NCBI GenBank assembly: GCA_029879825.1 | Contig: JAOUPL010000074.1 | Span: 1-5,821 of the forward strand | Origin: Candidatus Bathyarchaeota archaeon | GTDB taxonomy: Archaea; Thermoproteota; Bathyarchaeia; Bathyarchaeales; Bathyarchaeaceae | Direction: 5' to 3' | Length of the DNA: 5,821 nucleotides | Shown here: in pieces, positions 1-5,505 of the stretch | How the letters are laid out: each line of letters opens with the position of its first letter | How positions within the stretch are numbered: position 1 is the first letter of the stretch | Program-made: the position numbers and the translations under genes | Notes under the pieces: model-generated | What the model was told of the DNA's origin: nothing | The model's database searches: none | Seen by the model: the letters and a program-made list of their open reading frames with translations, nothing else

Positions 1-361
1 GCACATGTACGCGTCTCGTAATCCTCACGATGTGCCATCCATGAAGACGATCTTTTTTGTAGATGTGAAGCAAACCGCACTGTTCGCATTGTGCGCGTGC
101 GCGACCAGTTTGAAAGTTAATATCGTATACTCTTAAGGGAGAGCGGCACTCTACACATCTTTCACTTGCTTTCGGTATTGTGAACCATTGTAACAAGGCA
201 GAACGCTTTTTATTTTCTAGAATTGAGTCAAGAGTGTGTGGGTACCCACAGTGAATGCATTCTGCCAAGACCTGATGTTCTGTCATTCTGGTCAAGCGGA
301 ATTCATTTTTCCCGCATCCGTGACATTTAGTTTCTTTTGATTCGGACTCCTCTTCCTTCAT
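1..361 (-). CDS. Double zinc-ribbon protein, 3' end outside window (partial)
   Basis: Reading the minus strand from an ATG at 361 gives 120 codons with no stop up to the left edge, so the gene is cut there. An in-frame TAA six bases upstream of the ATG fixes this as the first possible ATG. Four CxxC knuckles are visible: C13/C16 with C35/C38, and C69/C72 with C92/C95. Each pair of knuckles is spaced as in a zinc ribbon, and each is followed by Gly or a turn-forming residue. The first 12 residues are acidic and polar, and the linker between ribbons (about 45-65) carries a hydrophobic LLQWF stretch. The last visible part is basic and aromatic. I do not recognise the family. Two tandem ribbons suggest nucleic-acid or protein binding, but that is inference. 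It lies 126 bases downstream of rtcA on the same strand and may have its own promoter. The reading frame is firm; the function is unknown. Confidence 0.8.
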   Translation of the reverse strand, partial: MKEEESESKETKCHGCGKNEFRLTRMTEHQVLAECIHCGYPHTLDSILENKKRSALLQWFTIPKASERCVECRSPLRVYDINFQTGRARAQCEQCGLLHIYKKDRLHGWHIVRITRRVHV

Positions 362-416
362 GGTTTATCCATCTCTTCATTTGTTTATGTTATTTATCTC
401 CATTCAAATTAAAGAT

Positions 417-431
417 TTAGCAAAATGCTAA
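417..431. promoter_or_regulatory. Perfect 6-bp inverted repeat between rtcA and the zinc-ribbon gene
   Basis: TTAGCA (417-422) and TGCTAA (426-431) are perfect inverted repeats around an AAA loop. On the minus strand the hairpin sits 57 bases past the rtcA stop and is followed by a T-rich stretch, so it could help end rtcA transcripts. It also lies just upstream of a TTTAATTTG stretch that could be the TATA region for the zinc-ribbon gene, where it would be placed like an operator. The sequence does not decide between these roles, and a 6-bp repeat can arise by chance. Confidence 0.25.
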
Positions 432-487
432 CCATGAAAAAGTAGAGGGATCGTATCTGTTACCATACTTATTATTTCCATCCTCCA

Positions 488-1528
488 CTACGCCGTGCTT
501 TTCTCGATTCTATATAGATTCCCAGCTTTCGTAGCTTGTAACTTTACGTCCAAAATTTTCTGAGCCAACCACATATTGGTGTCAAGGTGATCTGTTACAT
601 CTCGAGTCAGGTAAACTGAGTTGCCCTCTGCCAGTGCAATGTAGGGCACAAGCATGTCGGCCAGGTGAACGTCTACCGTAGCTTGGGCTTCGATCTCTCT
701 AAATAGGTTTTCAGCGGCTTCCCGACCTACAACCTCGCTGGGCTTGCGAAGTTCTCCTATAGCGTCTCCTCCATGAAGCGCGCCCGTGCTGGTTTCCGCC
801 CACAAAACTAGGGAACTACCCTTTTGGAGAGGGTTAGACCTGTCGTTGACGACTTGAATCTTTGCTTCACAACTATGATCTTTAAAGTATCTATTGGCTG
901 CCTTAGCTTGACGCTCCGCCACCTTCCGATCCTCCAAGAAAGTGCAGATCGATACACCGCGTAGTTCTTCTACTGTTCCGAATTCTTCAAGGCGAATGGA
1001 AGTGAGCTTGAAGCAAGGCTGAACCTCCAAGAGGACTTCACCCATGCCCTTCGGATAGTAACCATATTTTCGGACGGTTAAGGAAGCCTTCAGCCCCATT
1101 CGCTCAAGCATGGGAAGAAGCACATACTTCAGATAGTTTATGGTAGGGGCGTGACGAACGTCAGTGCCACCCTTGACAACTTGGACACTAACAGCGCCCT
1201 TAGCATAGGCGCAAAGGGGCAGAATAGTTAACAGTAGCATAGGGATACTTCCTGCGGTGCCTATCTCCGCCCTGATCTCACCACTTACGATGCCGTCTGG
1301 CTTGAACCAGAGTTCGCGAGAACCCAGTGTGGCGCCTTTCATTTCAGCGTTGCAAAGCTTTGAGGCTGTGAGCACGGATTCAAGGTGCTGGGGGCGCAGT
1401 CCAGGTTGGCCGCGTCTTTGACGGATGTTGTAGATGTGCAACGGCTCGCCGAGGACGCCGGCTAGGGCGATGGATAGCCGTAATATTGTTCCGCTACCGC
1501 TCTTCTGGCTGCCGTCGATTTCTAACAA
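488..1528 (-). CDS. rtcA: RNA 3'-terminal phosphate cyclase (RtcA family)
   Basis: RtcA enzymes use ATP to convert an RNA 3'-phosphate to a 2',3'-cyclic phosphate through an enzyme-histidine-AMP intermediate. The 346 residues match the family's usual length and block order: IDGS at the N-terminus (4-7), a PGLRPQHL block (42-49), GTAGS (90-94), GGTDV (120-124), YPKGMGE (158-164), VAERQAKAA (203-211), VLWAETSTG (241-249), GGDAIGE (253-259), HLADMLVPY (288-296), and H314 in DHLDTN, which aligns with the catalytic histidine (His309 in E. coli). One difference stands out: the loop that is normally GEGGGQ after DGS reads KSGSGT (9-14), so its usual Glu and Gln are absent. The start is TTG at 1528. 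No ATG or GTG lies between it and the upstream in-frame stop, and it aligns with the family N-terminus. There is no clear Shine-Dalgarno; a CTTAATAAAA box lies about 30-38 bases upstream, so the message may be nearly leaderless. Family assignment is firm; full activity is less certain. Confidence 0.93.
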   Translation of the reverse strand: MLEIDGSQKSGSGTILRLSIALAGVLGEPLHIYNIRQRRGQPGLRPQHLESVLTASKLCNAEMKGATLGSRELWFKPDGIVSGEIRAEIGTAGSIPMLLLTILPLCAYAKGAVSVQVVKGGTDVRHAPTINYLKYVLLPMLERMGLKASLTVRKYGYYPKGMGEVLLEVQPCFKLTSIRLEEFGTVEELRGVSICTFLEDRKVAERQAKAANRYFKDHSCEAKIQVVNDRSNPLQKGSSLVLWAETSTGALHGGDAIGELRKPSEVVGREAAENLFREIEAQATVDVHLADMLVPYIALAEGNSVYLTRDVTDHLDTNMWLAQKILDVKLQATKAGNLYRIEKSTA

Positions 1529-1646
1529 TTCTAGTCTATTGAATAAGTTTTTCTCGATTTTATTAAGTTATTTTAGGCTAATGGTGGGGTTAGGATAAAA
1601 CAAATGAGGAACCTGTAGTAAAATAATTATGTGTGGAGGTAGGTTG
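1529..1646. promoter_or_regulatory. AT-rich divergent promoter region between rtcA and the 126-residue protein gene
   Basis: These 118 bases separate two divergently read genes and are markedly AT-rich. The core TTTTATTAAG at about 1557-1566 reads as CTTAATAAAA on the minus strand and is a plausible archaeal TATA-like element for rtcA. For the plus-strand gene, AT-rich stretches such as ATAAAAC near 1595-1601 could serve. No single box matches a consensus well enough to name with confidence, and transcription starts cannot be read from sequence. Confidence 0.35.
1635..1640 (+). promoter_or_regulatory. Shine-Dalgarno GGAGGT that fixes the start at 1647
   Basis: GGAGGT lies six bases before the ATG at 1647, which is ideal spacing. 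An in-frame ATG at 1629 lies upstream, but using it would place this motif inside the coding region, and no comparable motif precedes 1629. The ATG at 1647 is therefore the better start. Confidence 0.8.
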
Positions 1647-2027
1647 ATGAGCGAAGGGAAGCCAAGCATCGAAGAATTGTCTCGGAGAATTGATCAGCTT
1701 CTTAACGTCTTGAACATGATTTCCAGAGACCTTGCTGATATTTCGAAGTCTCTTAAGTCGGCTGGCGCTCCAACTGCTGCTCCAGCGATTCCTGCTGTCC
1801 CTAAGGAAGGGATGCGGGGTGTTGAAGATGTTAGGGAGTCGTTTTCCTCGGATTTGGAGGAGATGTTGATTTTTGAGGAAACTGGAGATTATATCGTGAT
1901 AAAAACGCGTAGATTCTTAGGCTCTGACAACTTCGCGAAAATTGCGTCTATTGTCCGCAGCTTAGGTGGAGAGTATATTAGCGCCGGGAAGGATTCCCAT
2001 TTTAAGGTTCCTAGGGAATCGGGGTGA
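1647..2027 (+). CDS. Conserved-looking protein: helical N-terminus, Ala/Pro linker, small C-terminal alpha/beta domain
   Basis: The protein is 126 residues from the Shine-Dalgarno-supported start. Residues about 7-37 have a heptad-like spacing of Leu, Ile and Met (IEELSRRIDQLLNVLNMISRDL) and probably form an amphipathic helix or coiled coil for self-association. Residues 39-55 form a flexible Ala/Pro linker. From about 68 to 123 there is a compact domain: an acidic segment, a beta strand (YIVIKTRRF, 82-90), a helix (NFAKIASIVRSLG, 95-107), then GGEYISAGKDSHFKVP (107-122). There is no signal peptide, membrane segment or recognisable catalytic motif. The strand-helix-GG-strand pattern ending in a His/Phe-Lys-Val-Pro strand reminds me of small substrate-recognition domains attached to DNA helicases, but I cannot name the family. 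It is the only plus-strand gene in the left four-fifths of the window and converges on surE with a 45-base gap. Coding status is well supported; function is unknown. Confidence 0.8.
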   Translation: MSEGKPSIEELSRRIDQLLNVLNMISRDLADISKSLKSAGAPTAAPAIPAVPKEGMRGVEDVRESFSSDLEEMLIFEETGDYIVIKTRRFLGSDNFAKIASIVRSLGGEYISAGKDSHFKVPRESG

Positions 2028-2072
2028 CGGAAAGAAACTGTTTTCGGCAAAGACTAATGTATTCGCATGTTG

Positions 2073-2861
2073 TTAGGCGGAGAGAGTTTTCAATAGATCT
2101 TTTAGTTTCTTCGTGTTGTGAAGAAATCCTACTTTGATGGGTGTAATGGAGACGTATTTTTCCTTCTTGACAGCGTGTAAATCTGTTCCAAGCTTGTCGT
2201 CTGGGTAGCCGGTTAATGCCCAGCTTATGATTCTGTATCCTTCCTTTTGCTCCACGTAGATGTCGCCGTACCCCTTGTAGGACAAACTGGTGATTTTTAT
2301 TCTCTTAGCATCAGCTTTTTCCGGCACGTTTATCGAAATGATGTCCACGTCCGGAGGCATCCCCTTTTCCAACACATATTTGGCTGTTTTAAGGGCGAGG
2401 GTGGCGGTTAGCTCTAAGTCCTTCATCGTAACTTCCTCTTTTTCAGACATTTTCTCGGTGATTTTTGGTATGCAGTAGGAAACGGCTACGGCTGGCACAT
2501 GGTGAATGGCGGCTTCCAAGGCGGCGCCTAAAGTGCCTGAATTCAGCAAGTCGTCTATTCCAAGGTTTGGACCTAGGTTTATTCCAGCTACAAGCAGGTC
2601 CGGCATGCGCTTCAGGATTTTGTTTACTGCGAGCAAGAAGGCGTCGGCTGGTGTGCCCGTTGTTGCGTATGCTTTTGATCCGTCTCTCAGCTTAGTTTCC
2701 ATTATTTTTATGTGATCGGTGGTTAGGGCTTTTCCGATGCCGCTTCTCTCATCCTTCGGAGCGACAACGATCACGTTTCCCAGCGTATCCAATCGCTTTT
2801 TTAGGGTGGTCAAACCAATTGATTGGATTCCATCGTCGTTGATTACCAGAATGGTTGGCAA
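2073..2861 (-). CDS. surE: 5'/3'-nucleotidase SurE
   Basis: SurE is a cytoplasmic metal-dependent phosphatase that removes phosphate from 5'- and 3'-nucleotides and some other phosphate esters. The 262-residue protein is the usual archaeal length. The N-terminal ILVINDDGI (4-12) holds the metal-binding pair D9 and D10. S40 in PKDERSGIGKALT and N95 in VAGINLGPN complete the expected metal site. GTPADAFLLAV (69-79), SGTLGAALEAA (108-118) and GTDLHAVKKEKYVSITPI (225-242) are further family blocks. All key residues are intact. The start is TTG at 2861, giving the canonical short lead to the DDG motif, with GGAGAG at 2869-2874 seven bases upstream. It lies downstream of the acylphosphatase gene on the same strand, with a palindromic TATA-like element in the 59-base gap, so it may be transcribed alone or with that gene. 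Confidence 0.96.
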   Translation of the reverse strand: MPTILVINDDGIQSIGLTTLKKRLDTLGNVIVVAPKDERSGIGKALTTDHIKIMETKLRDGSKAYATTGTPADAFLLAVNKILKRMPDLLVAGINLGPNLGIDDLLNSGTLGAALEAAIHHVPAVAVSYCIPKITEKMSEKEEVTMKDLELTATLALKTAKYVLEKGMPPDVDIISINVPEKADAKRIKITSLSYKGYGDIYVEQKEGYRIISWALTGYPDDKLGTDLHAVKKEKYVSITPIKVGFLHNTKKLKDLLKTLSA

Positions 2862-2900
2862 GGTAAGTCTCTCCGGTTGTATTAGATGAGAGCTTTATGA

Positions 2901-2913
2901 TTATTTTAAAATA
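2901..2913 (-). promoter_or_regulatory. TATA-like box upstream of surE
   Basis: On the minus strand this reads TATTTTAAAATAA, nearly self-complementary. Its centre is about 46 bases before the surE TTG, which would put a start site near 2881, just before the GGAGAG ribosome-binding motif. The spacing is right for an archaeal promoter, but the acylphosphatase gene reads in the same direction and may supply transcription instead. Confidence 0.4.
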
Positions 2914-2920
2914 GTGTTTG

Positions 2921-3208
2921 TTATTGTCTGTATCCATAACGTATCTTAAAATCTCTGAACTCTCCAGTGTAGCCTTCCCATCGAACATCAACCTTCGTCA
3001 CTCTGGCTCCTGAAGGGCCTCTTCGACAAAAATCAATCAATTTTTCCACATCCTCTTTTTCTCCTTCAAAAACCGCTTCCACCCTCTCATCGGATGTGTT
3101 TCGAACCCAGCCAGCAACGTTTCTTCTCTTCGCCTCGTAACGGGTCTCTGACCTAAAGAAAACTCCTTGAACTCTACCGCTCACAAAGACGTGAGCTCTA
3201 ACCGTCAT
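2921..3208 (-). CDS. acyP: Acylphosphatase
   Basis: Acylphosphatases hydrolyse carboxyl-phosphate bonds in small metabolites such as acetyl phosphate or carbamoyl phosphate. From the ATG at 3208 the protein has 95 residues, normal for this single-domain ferredoxin-like fold. The signature VSGRVQGVFFR (9-19) ends with the phosphate-binding R19, and GWVRNTSDERVEAVFEG (33-49) supplies the catalytic N37. GPSGARVTKVDV (64-75) and the terminal FKIRY strand (87-91) complete the fold. A GTG at 3220 would add four residues (MRRN), but it has no spaced ribosome-binding motif, whereas AGGGTG ends nine bases before the ATG. Homologues typically begin just before RAHVFVSGRVQGV, which also favours 3208. 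The gene stands between surE (59 bases downstream) and the arcadin-like gene upstream, all on one strand. The ribosome-binding region may be folded into a hairpin. Confidence 0.95.
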   Translation of the reverse strand: MTVRAHVFVSGRVQGVFFRSETRYEAKRRNVAGWVRNTSDERVEAVFEGEKEDVEKLIDFCRRGPSGARVTKVDVRWEGYTGEFRDFKIRYGYRQ

Positions 3209-3218
3209 GTTTCTTCGC

Positions 3219-3251
3219 ACCCTTTTTGCCCTTAAACAATTACAAAAGGGT
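3219..3251 (-). promoter_or_regulatory. Alternative hairpins overlapping the acyP ribosome-binding site
   Basis: On the minus strand, ACCCTTTTG (3243-3251) can pair with CAAAAAGGGT (3219-3228), leaving one A bulged. The second arm includes most of the AGGGTG ribosome-binding motif. The same first arm can instead pair through CCCTT with AAGGG (3229-3233), leaving the ribosome-binding motif free. These mutually exclusive folds could modulate translation of the acylphosphatase, or could be chance in a low-complexity leader. Confidence 0.3.
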
Positions 3252-3307
3252 TAACGTAGTTCAAAATAAGGATTTCAAAGGCTGAATGGAGATGCGAAGT
3301 GTTTTGG

Positions 3308-3634
3308 CTAGGGTGCTCTTTTAAACCTGATAGCTTGACCCGACAAATCCAACTCGTAAATTTGGTTCACGTCAAAGTCGATGCCAAGTTTTTCATATTC
3401 TCGCTCTGTCAGAAACAGGATCATCTTTGGGAGGGCGAACTGGGTTTGCTTAGTAAGCATGGGAAGCTGCTGCTGTAACGTTTTGACAACCTCTTGAACC
3501 ATTCTCGCCTCCTCCGTCGCAGGTCTAACCGCAAACATCGGAATCACCCGATCCTCAATCAACTCTATGCGCTTTCCAAGGTTTCCTTCAGGATCTCGTA
3601 TAGACTCAATTTTCTGAACCCTAACTCTTGTCAT
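3308..3634 (-). CDS. Arcadin-1-like small protein (tentative)
   Basis: The 108 residues from the ATG at 3634 begin with a strand-rich segment (VRVQKIESIRDPEGNLGKRIELIED, 4-28), followed by a helix rich in Gln and Leu (about 40-62). They end with LPKMILFLTEREYEKLGIDFDVNQIYELDLSGQAIRFKR (68-106). The opening RDPEGN...IELIE and closing EYEKLGI.FDVN..YEL....I.F resemble, from memory, arcadin-1, a small protein of unknown function encoded beside the actin homologue crenactin in some TACK archaea. No actin gene is in this window. A GTG at 3703 in the same frame would add 23 residues and overlap the guaAb stop by four bases. I prefer 3634 because GAAGGG (3641-3646) lies six bases before it, a TATA-like box lies about 40 bases before it, and the extra 23 residues look unlike a domain. 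The gene is real; the family name is uncertain. Confidence 0.75.
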   Translation of the reverse strand: MTRVRVQKIESIRDPEGNLGKRIELIEDRVIPMFAVRPATEEARMVQEVVKTLQQQLPMLTKQTQFALPKMILFLTEREYEKLGIDFDVNQIYELDLSGQAIRFKRAP

Positions 3635-3669
3635 GTTGGTCCCTTCAGCTACTACTGGATATTTGGAAG

Positions 3670-3678
3670 CTTTATACG
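3670..3678 (-). promoter_or_regulatory. TATA-like box for the arcadin-like gene
   Basis: The minus strand reads CGTATAAAG, centred about 40 bases before the ATG at 3634. That would place transcription start near 3648, just ahead of the GAAGGG ribosome-binding motif at 3641-3646. This supports the shorter start and separate transcription from guaAb, though read-through from guaAb is also possible. Confidence 0.4.
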
Positions 3679-3699
3679 TTTCTTGAAAGGGCCCCCACG

Positions 3700-4902
3700 T
3701 CACTCCATTTCGACGGTTGCTGGAGGCTTTGGCGTCACATCATAATAAACACCAGCAACGTTTGGGCAAGCTTCAAGAATCTTTTCCGCAGTTTCCGTCA
3801 AAGTTGTCCAAGGAATTTCAGATACCTGGGCGGTTAAGAAGTCATGGGTTTGTATCGCTCGCAAGGAAATCACATAAGGTTGCTTCTGAGGTTTTTCGCG
3901 GATGGCGTATAAGATTCGGGTGAAGGAAGGATTCTCCGTGACGACTTTGGTTTGAAGCGCGACCAGACCCTTGATGGTTGCCTCATGGATGCGACCATCT
4001 TCTGTCTCAGCTTTGATGGCGGCAATTTCTCCATAGTGTCGTTCACCGCCCTTAACTCCAGTCGCCTTGTCCTGAAACACGCTCACAGAGAGATATCTCG
4101 TTGGAACATTAAGGTATCGAGCCGCTGTTTCTTGTATATGCACGATACACGGATGATGAGGCATCTCTAAGTTGTCAATAACCGCAGCAAAATACTGGCT
4201 GGGACCATGTTTGGCAAAGTTTTCCTCAGTTATGGCGGTGGCTTTTTTAAGCGCCTCCAACTTGGCAGTCTTGATTTCTCCAACGACTCGCACCGAGAGA
4301 CCTGGTCCAGGAAAGGGTTGCCGTTCGGACAGTTCTTTTGGAACTCCCAAGTATCTGGCTACCTTTCTCACTTGTTCCTTGTAAAGAGATGCAACTGGTT
4401 CGATAACTTGGAATCCGTAGCGTTCAGTAGGACTTATTCCTATCTGGGCTAATACATTGTGTTGAGTCTTTATTCCTCCCTTCGTTTCAACTATATCCGC
4501 TTGAATAGTTCCCTGCACTAAGAATCGGCAACCCTCTTTCTCAGCGGTTTCACTCAAGGTTTTGTAAAAGGTTTCTCTGAACTTCGTCCGTTTCTCCTCA
4601 GCGTCTCGCAAACCCTTTAGCTCGCTCAAGAAACGTTGCTGAACATTTAGCACCTTTATCGGCAGGTTTAAGGGAGGCTGAGATAAGAGTTGAGCAACCC
4701 TTTCAGGTTCTCCGTCCCGCATAAAGGCGTCGTCAAGCATAACGCAAAGAAGGTTCTCTCCTATGGCGCGGTGGGTTAACGCAGCAGAGGTTGTGCTGTC
4801 TACCCCTCCCGAAACCGCGATGAGGGCTCGCTCACCTGCAACAACTCTCCTAATCTCCTCCACCTGCTTGTCCACAAATTCTTTAGGATCAAAATCCTCC
4901 AA
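3700..4902 (-). CDS. guaAb: GMP synthase (glutamine-hydrolysing) ATP-pyrophosphatase subunit B, long form
   Basis: This subunit adenylates XMP and, with ammonia from a separate glutaminase subunit (not in the window), makes GMP in the last step of guanine nucleotide synthesis. SGGVDSTTSA (31-40) is the PP-loop binding ATP pyrophosphate. GTIQADIVET (131-140), KTQHNV (145-150) and RQPFPGPGLSVRVVGEI (194-210) are ATPase-domain blocks. GVKGGERHYG (282-291) matches the family GVxGDxRxYG block, and the C-terminal YDVTPKPPATVEME (387-400) is the XMP-binding tail. At 400 residues it is about 90 longer than archaeal homologues of roughly 310. The surplus lies after residue 240: an insert before the GVKGG block, and an extra strand-helix-strand unit at about 290-337 that resembles the final unit at 341-393. 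The start is TTG at 4902, with GAGGGGG (4913-4919) ten bases upstream overlapping the stop of the preceding gene, so translation is probably coupled. No ATG precedes it in frame after the stop at 4918-4920. Confidence 0.94.
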   Translation of the reverse strand: MEDFDPKEFVDKQVEEIRRVVAGERALIAVSGGVDSTTSAALTHRAIGENLLCVMLDDAFMRDGEPERVAQLLSQPPLNLPIKVLNVQQRFLSELKGLRDAEEKRTKFRETFYKTLSETAEKEGCRFLVQGTIQADIVETKGGIKTQHNVLAQIGISPTERYGFQVIEPVASLYKEQVRKVARYLGVPKELSERQPFPGPGLSVRVVGEIKTAKLEALKKATAITEENFAKHGPSQYFAAVIDNLEMPHHPCIVHIQETAARYLNVPTRYLSVSVFQDKATGVKGGERHYGEIAAIKAETEDGRIHEATIKGLVALQTKVVTENPSFTRILYAIREKPQKQPYVISLRAIQTHDFLTAQVSEIPWTTLTETAEKILEACPNVAGVYYDVTPKPPATVEME

Positions 4903-4917
4903 TTTACACGAACCCCC

Positions 4918-5352
4918 TCAGATTAATTTATCCGCCATTTCTTTGGTTATGTACTTGCCCATTCGAGGCATTCTTCTTATCCCAATAACTTGAGATATAA
5001 CGTTTGATGATCTGGGTGTGAGAAGTTCGCGTAGGTTTTTGAACCTAATGAAGGTTGCTTTTCTTCTTCCTTGCAGAAAGTTCATGTATTCTTCATATGA
5101 TCTTAACAAAGATTCGTGGCCGTAAGTTTTCCAAAGGTCCTCGGAGTCTCCGGTGATCCGTTCGATGAATTCTCCGACGCCGCGAATTTCTTTGTGGGGA
5201 TGTGTTACATAAAAGAGGAGTAGCTTAGCATTTTTTGGACCAACTAGTCCTCTGCGAACAAACATGTGCACGGTTTTGCCCGCTCTGTTTCGGTTGCAGA
5301 GTCTATTCCAAAATTTCTCTAAGTTCAAGAGGATGAAGGCGTACCGCTCCAA
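4918..5352 (-). CDS. PUA/ASCH-like small archaeal protein (DUF365-type, tentative)
   Basis: The 144-residue protein starts at TTG 5352; an in-frame TAA lies two codons upstream and no other start intervenes. It has no signal peptide or membrane segment. Residues 4-10 (YAFILLN), 42-50 (AKLLLFYVT) and 98-104 (KATFIRF) look like beta strands. They frame a conserved-looking core, KEIRGVGEFIERITGDSEDLWKTYG (54-78), and a later MPRMGKYITKEMADKLI tail. The order strand, KTVxxxRR, strand ending in VTxP, GxGEF and W is what I associate with ASCH/PUA-like folds and with the archaeal family DUF365, whose function is unknown. Such folds often bind RNA or modified nucleic acids, but nothing here proves it. 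A shorter start at M30 would remove the first strand and is less likely. The stop codon overlaps the guaAb ribosome-binding motif, and only 15 bases separate the genes, so the two are probably co-transcribed. Confidence 0.8.
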   Translation of the reverse strand: MERYAFILLNLEKFWNRLCNRNRAGKTVHMFVRRGLVGPKNAKLLLFYVTHPHKEIRGVGEFIERITGDSEDLWKTYGHESLLRSYEEYMNFLQGRRKATFIRFKNLRELLTPRSSNVISQVIGIRRMPRMGKYITKEMADKLI

Positions 5353-5398
5353 CGTTTATCACATCGCGCCTACCGTTATCACTTACCATTTTATGTCG

Positions 5399-5412
5399 TT
5401 TATACTTATAAG
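5399..5412 (-). promoter_or_regulatory. TATA-like box for the DUF365-type gene and guaAb operon
   Basis: The minus strand reads CTTATAAGTATAAA, a good match to an archaeal TATA box. Its centre is about 53 bases before the TTG at 5352, which suggests a transcript start near 5379 and a short leader. No strong BRE-like purine run is seen upstream. Confidence 0.5.
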
Positions 5413-5492
5413 CAGAAAATGATTTTGCGATTGGACTAGTAAACGATATTAAGGCTATCGCTCCATATTCGCTCTATAACATGTTAAGTGTC

Positions 5493-5498
5493 AGGTGA
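5493..5498 (+). promoter_or_regulatory. Ribosome-binding motif AGGTGA for the ribbon-helix-helix gene
   Basis: AGGTGA precedes the ATG at 5506 with a seven-base spacer, supporting that start. A TATA-like CGATATTAAG around 5444-5453 is a possible promoter for the same gene. Confidence 0.6.
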
Positions 5499-5505
5499 AA
5501 CATTG

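Noticed and set aside
2028..2072. GAAACTGTTTTC imperfect palindrome in the convergent gap, considered as a bidirectional terminator
   Set aside because: The pairing is short and AT-rich and lacks clear T-runs on either strand, so it cannot be told from chance.
2290..2715. Several plus-strand open frames opposite surE
   Set aside because: They are antisense shadows of the conserved surE coding sequence, rich in Arg/Ser with no recognisable motifs and no ribosome-binding sites.
2749..2991. Minus-strand 80-codon open frame overlapping the start of surE and the end of acyP
   Set aside because: It overlaps two well-supported genes in another frame and its translation looks like frame-shifted versions of them, with no domain of its own.
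3635..3703. Longer start (GTG at 3703) for the arcadin-like gene, giving a GTGA overlap with the guaAb stop
   Set aside because: No spaced ribosome-binding motif precedes the GTG, while the ATG at 3634 has GAAGGG at good spacing and a TATA-like box. The overlap remains possible, so it is noted in the feature.
3494..4993. Multiple plus-strand open frames opposite guaAb and its neighbours
   Set aside because: All lie antisense to strongly conserved coding sequence and show no domain features.
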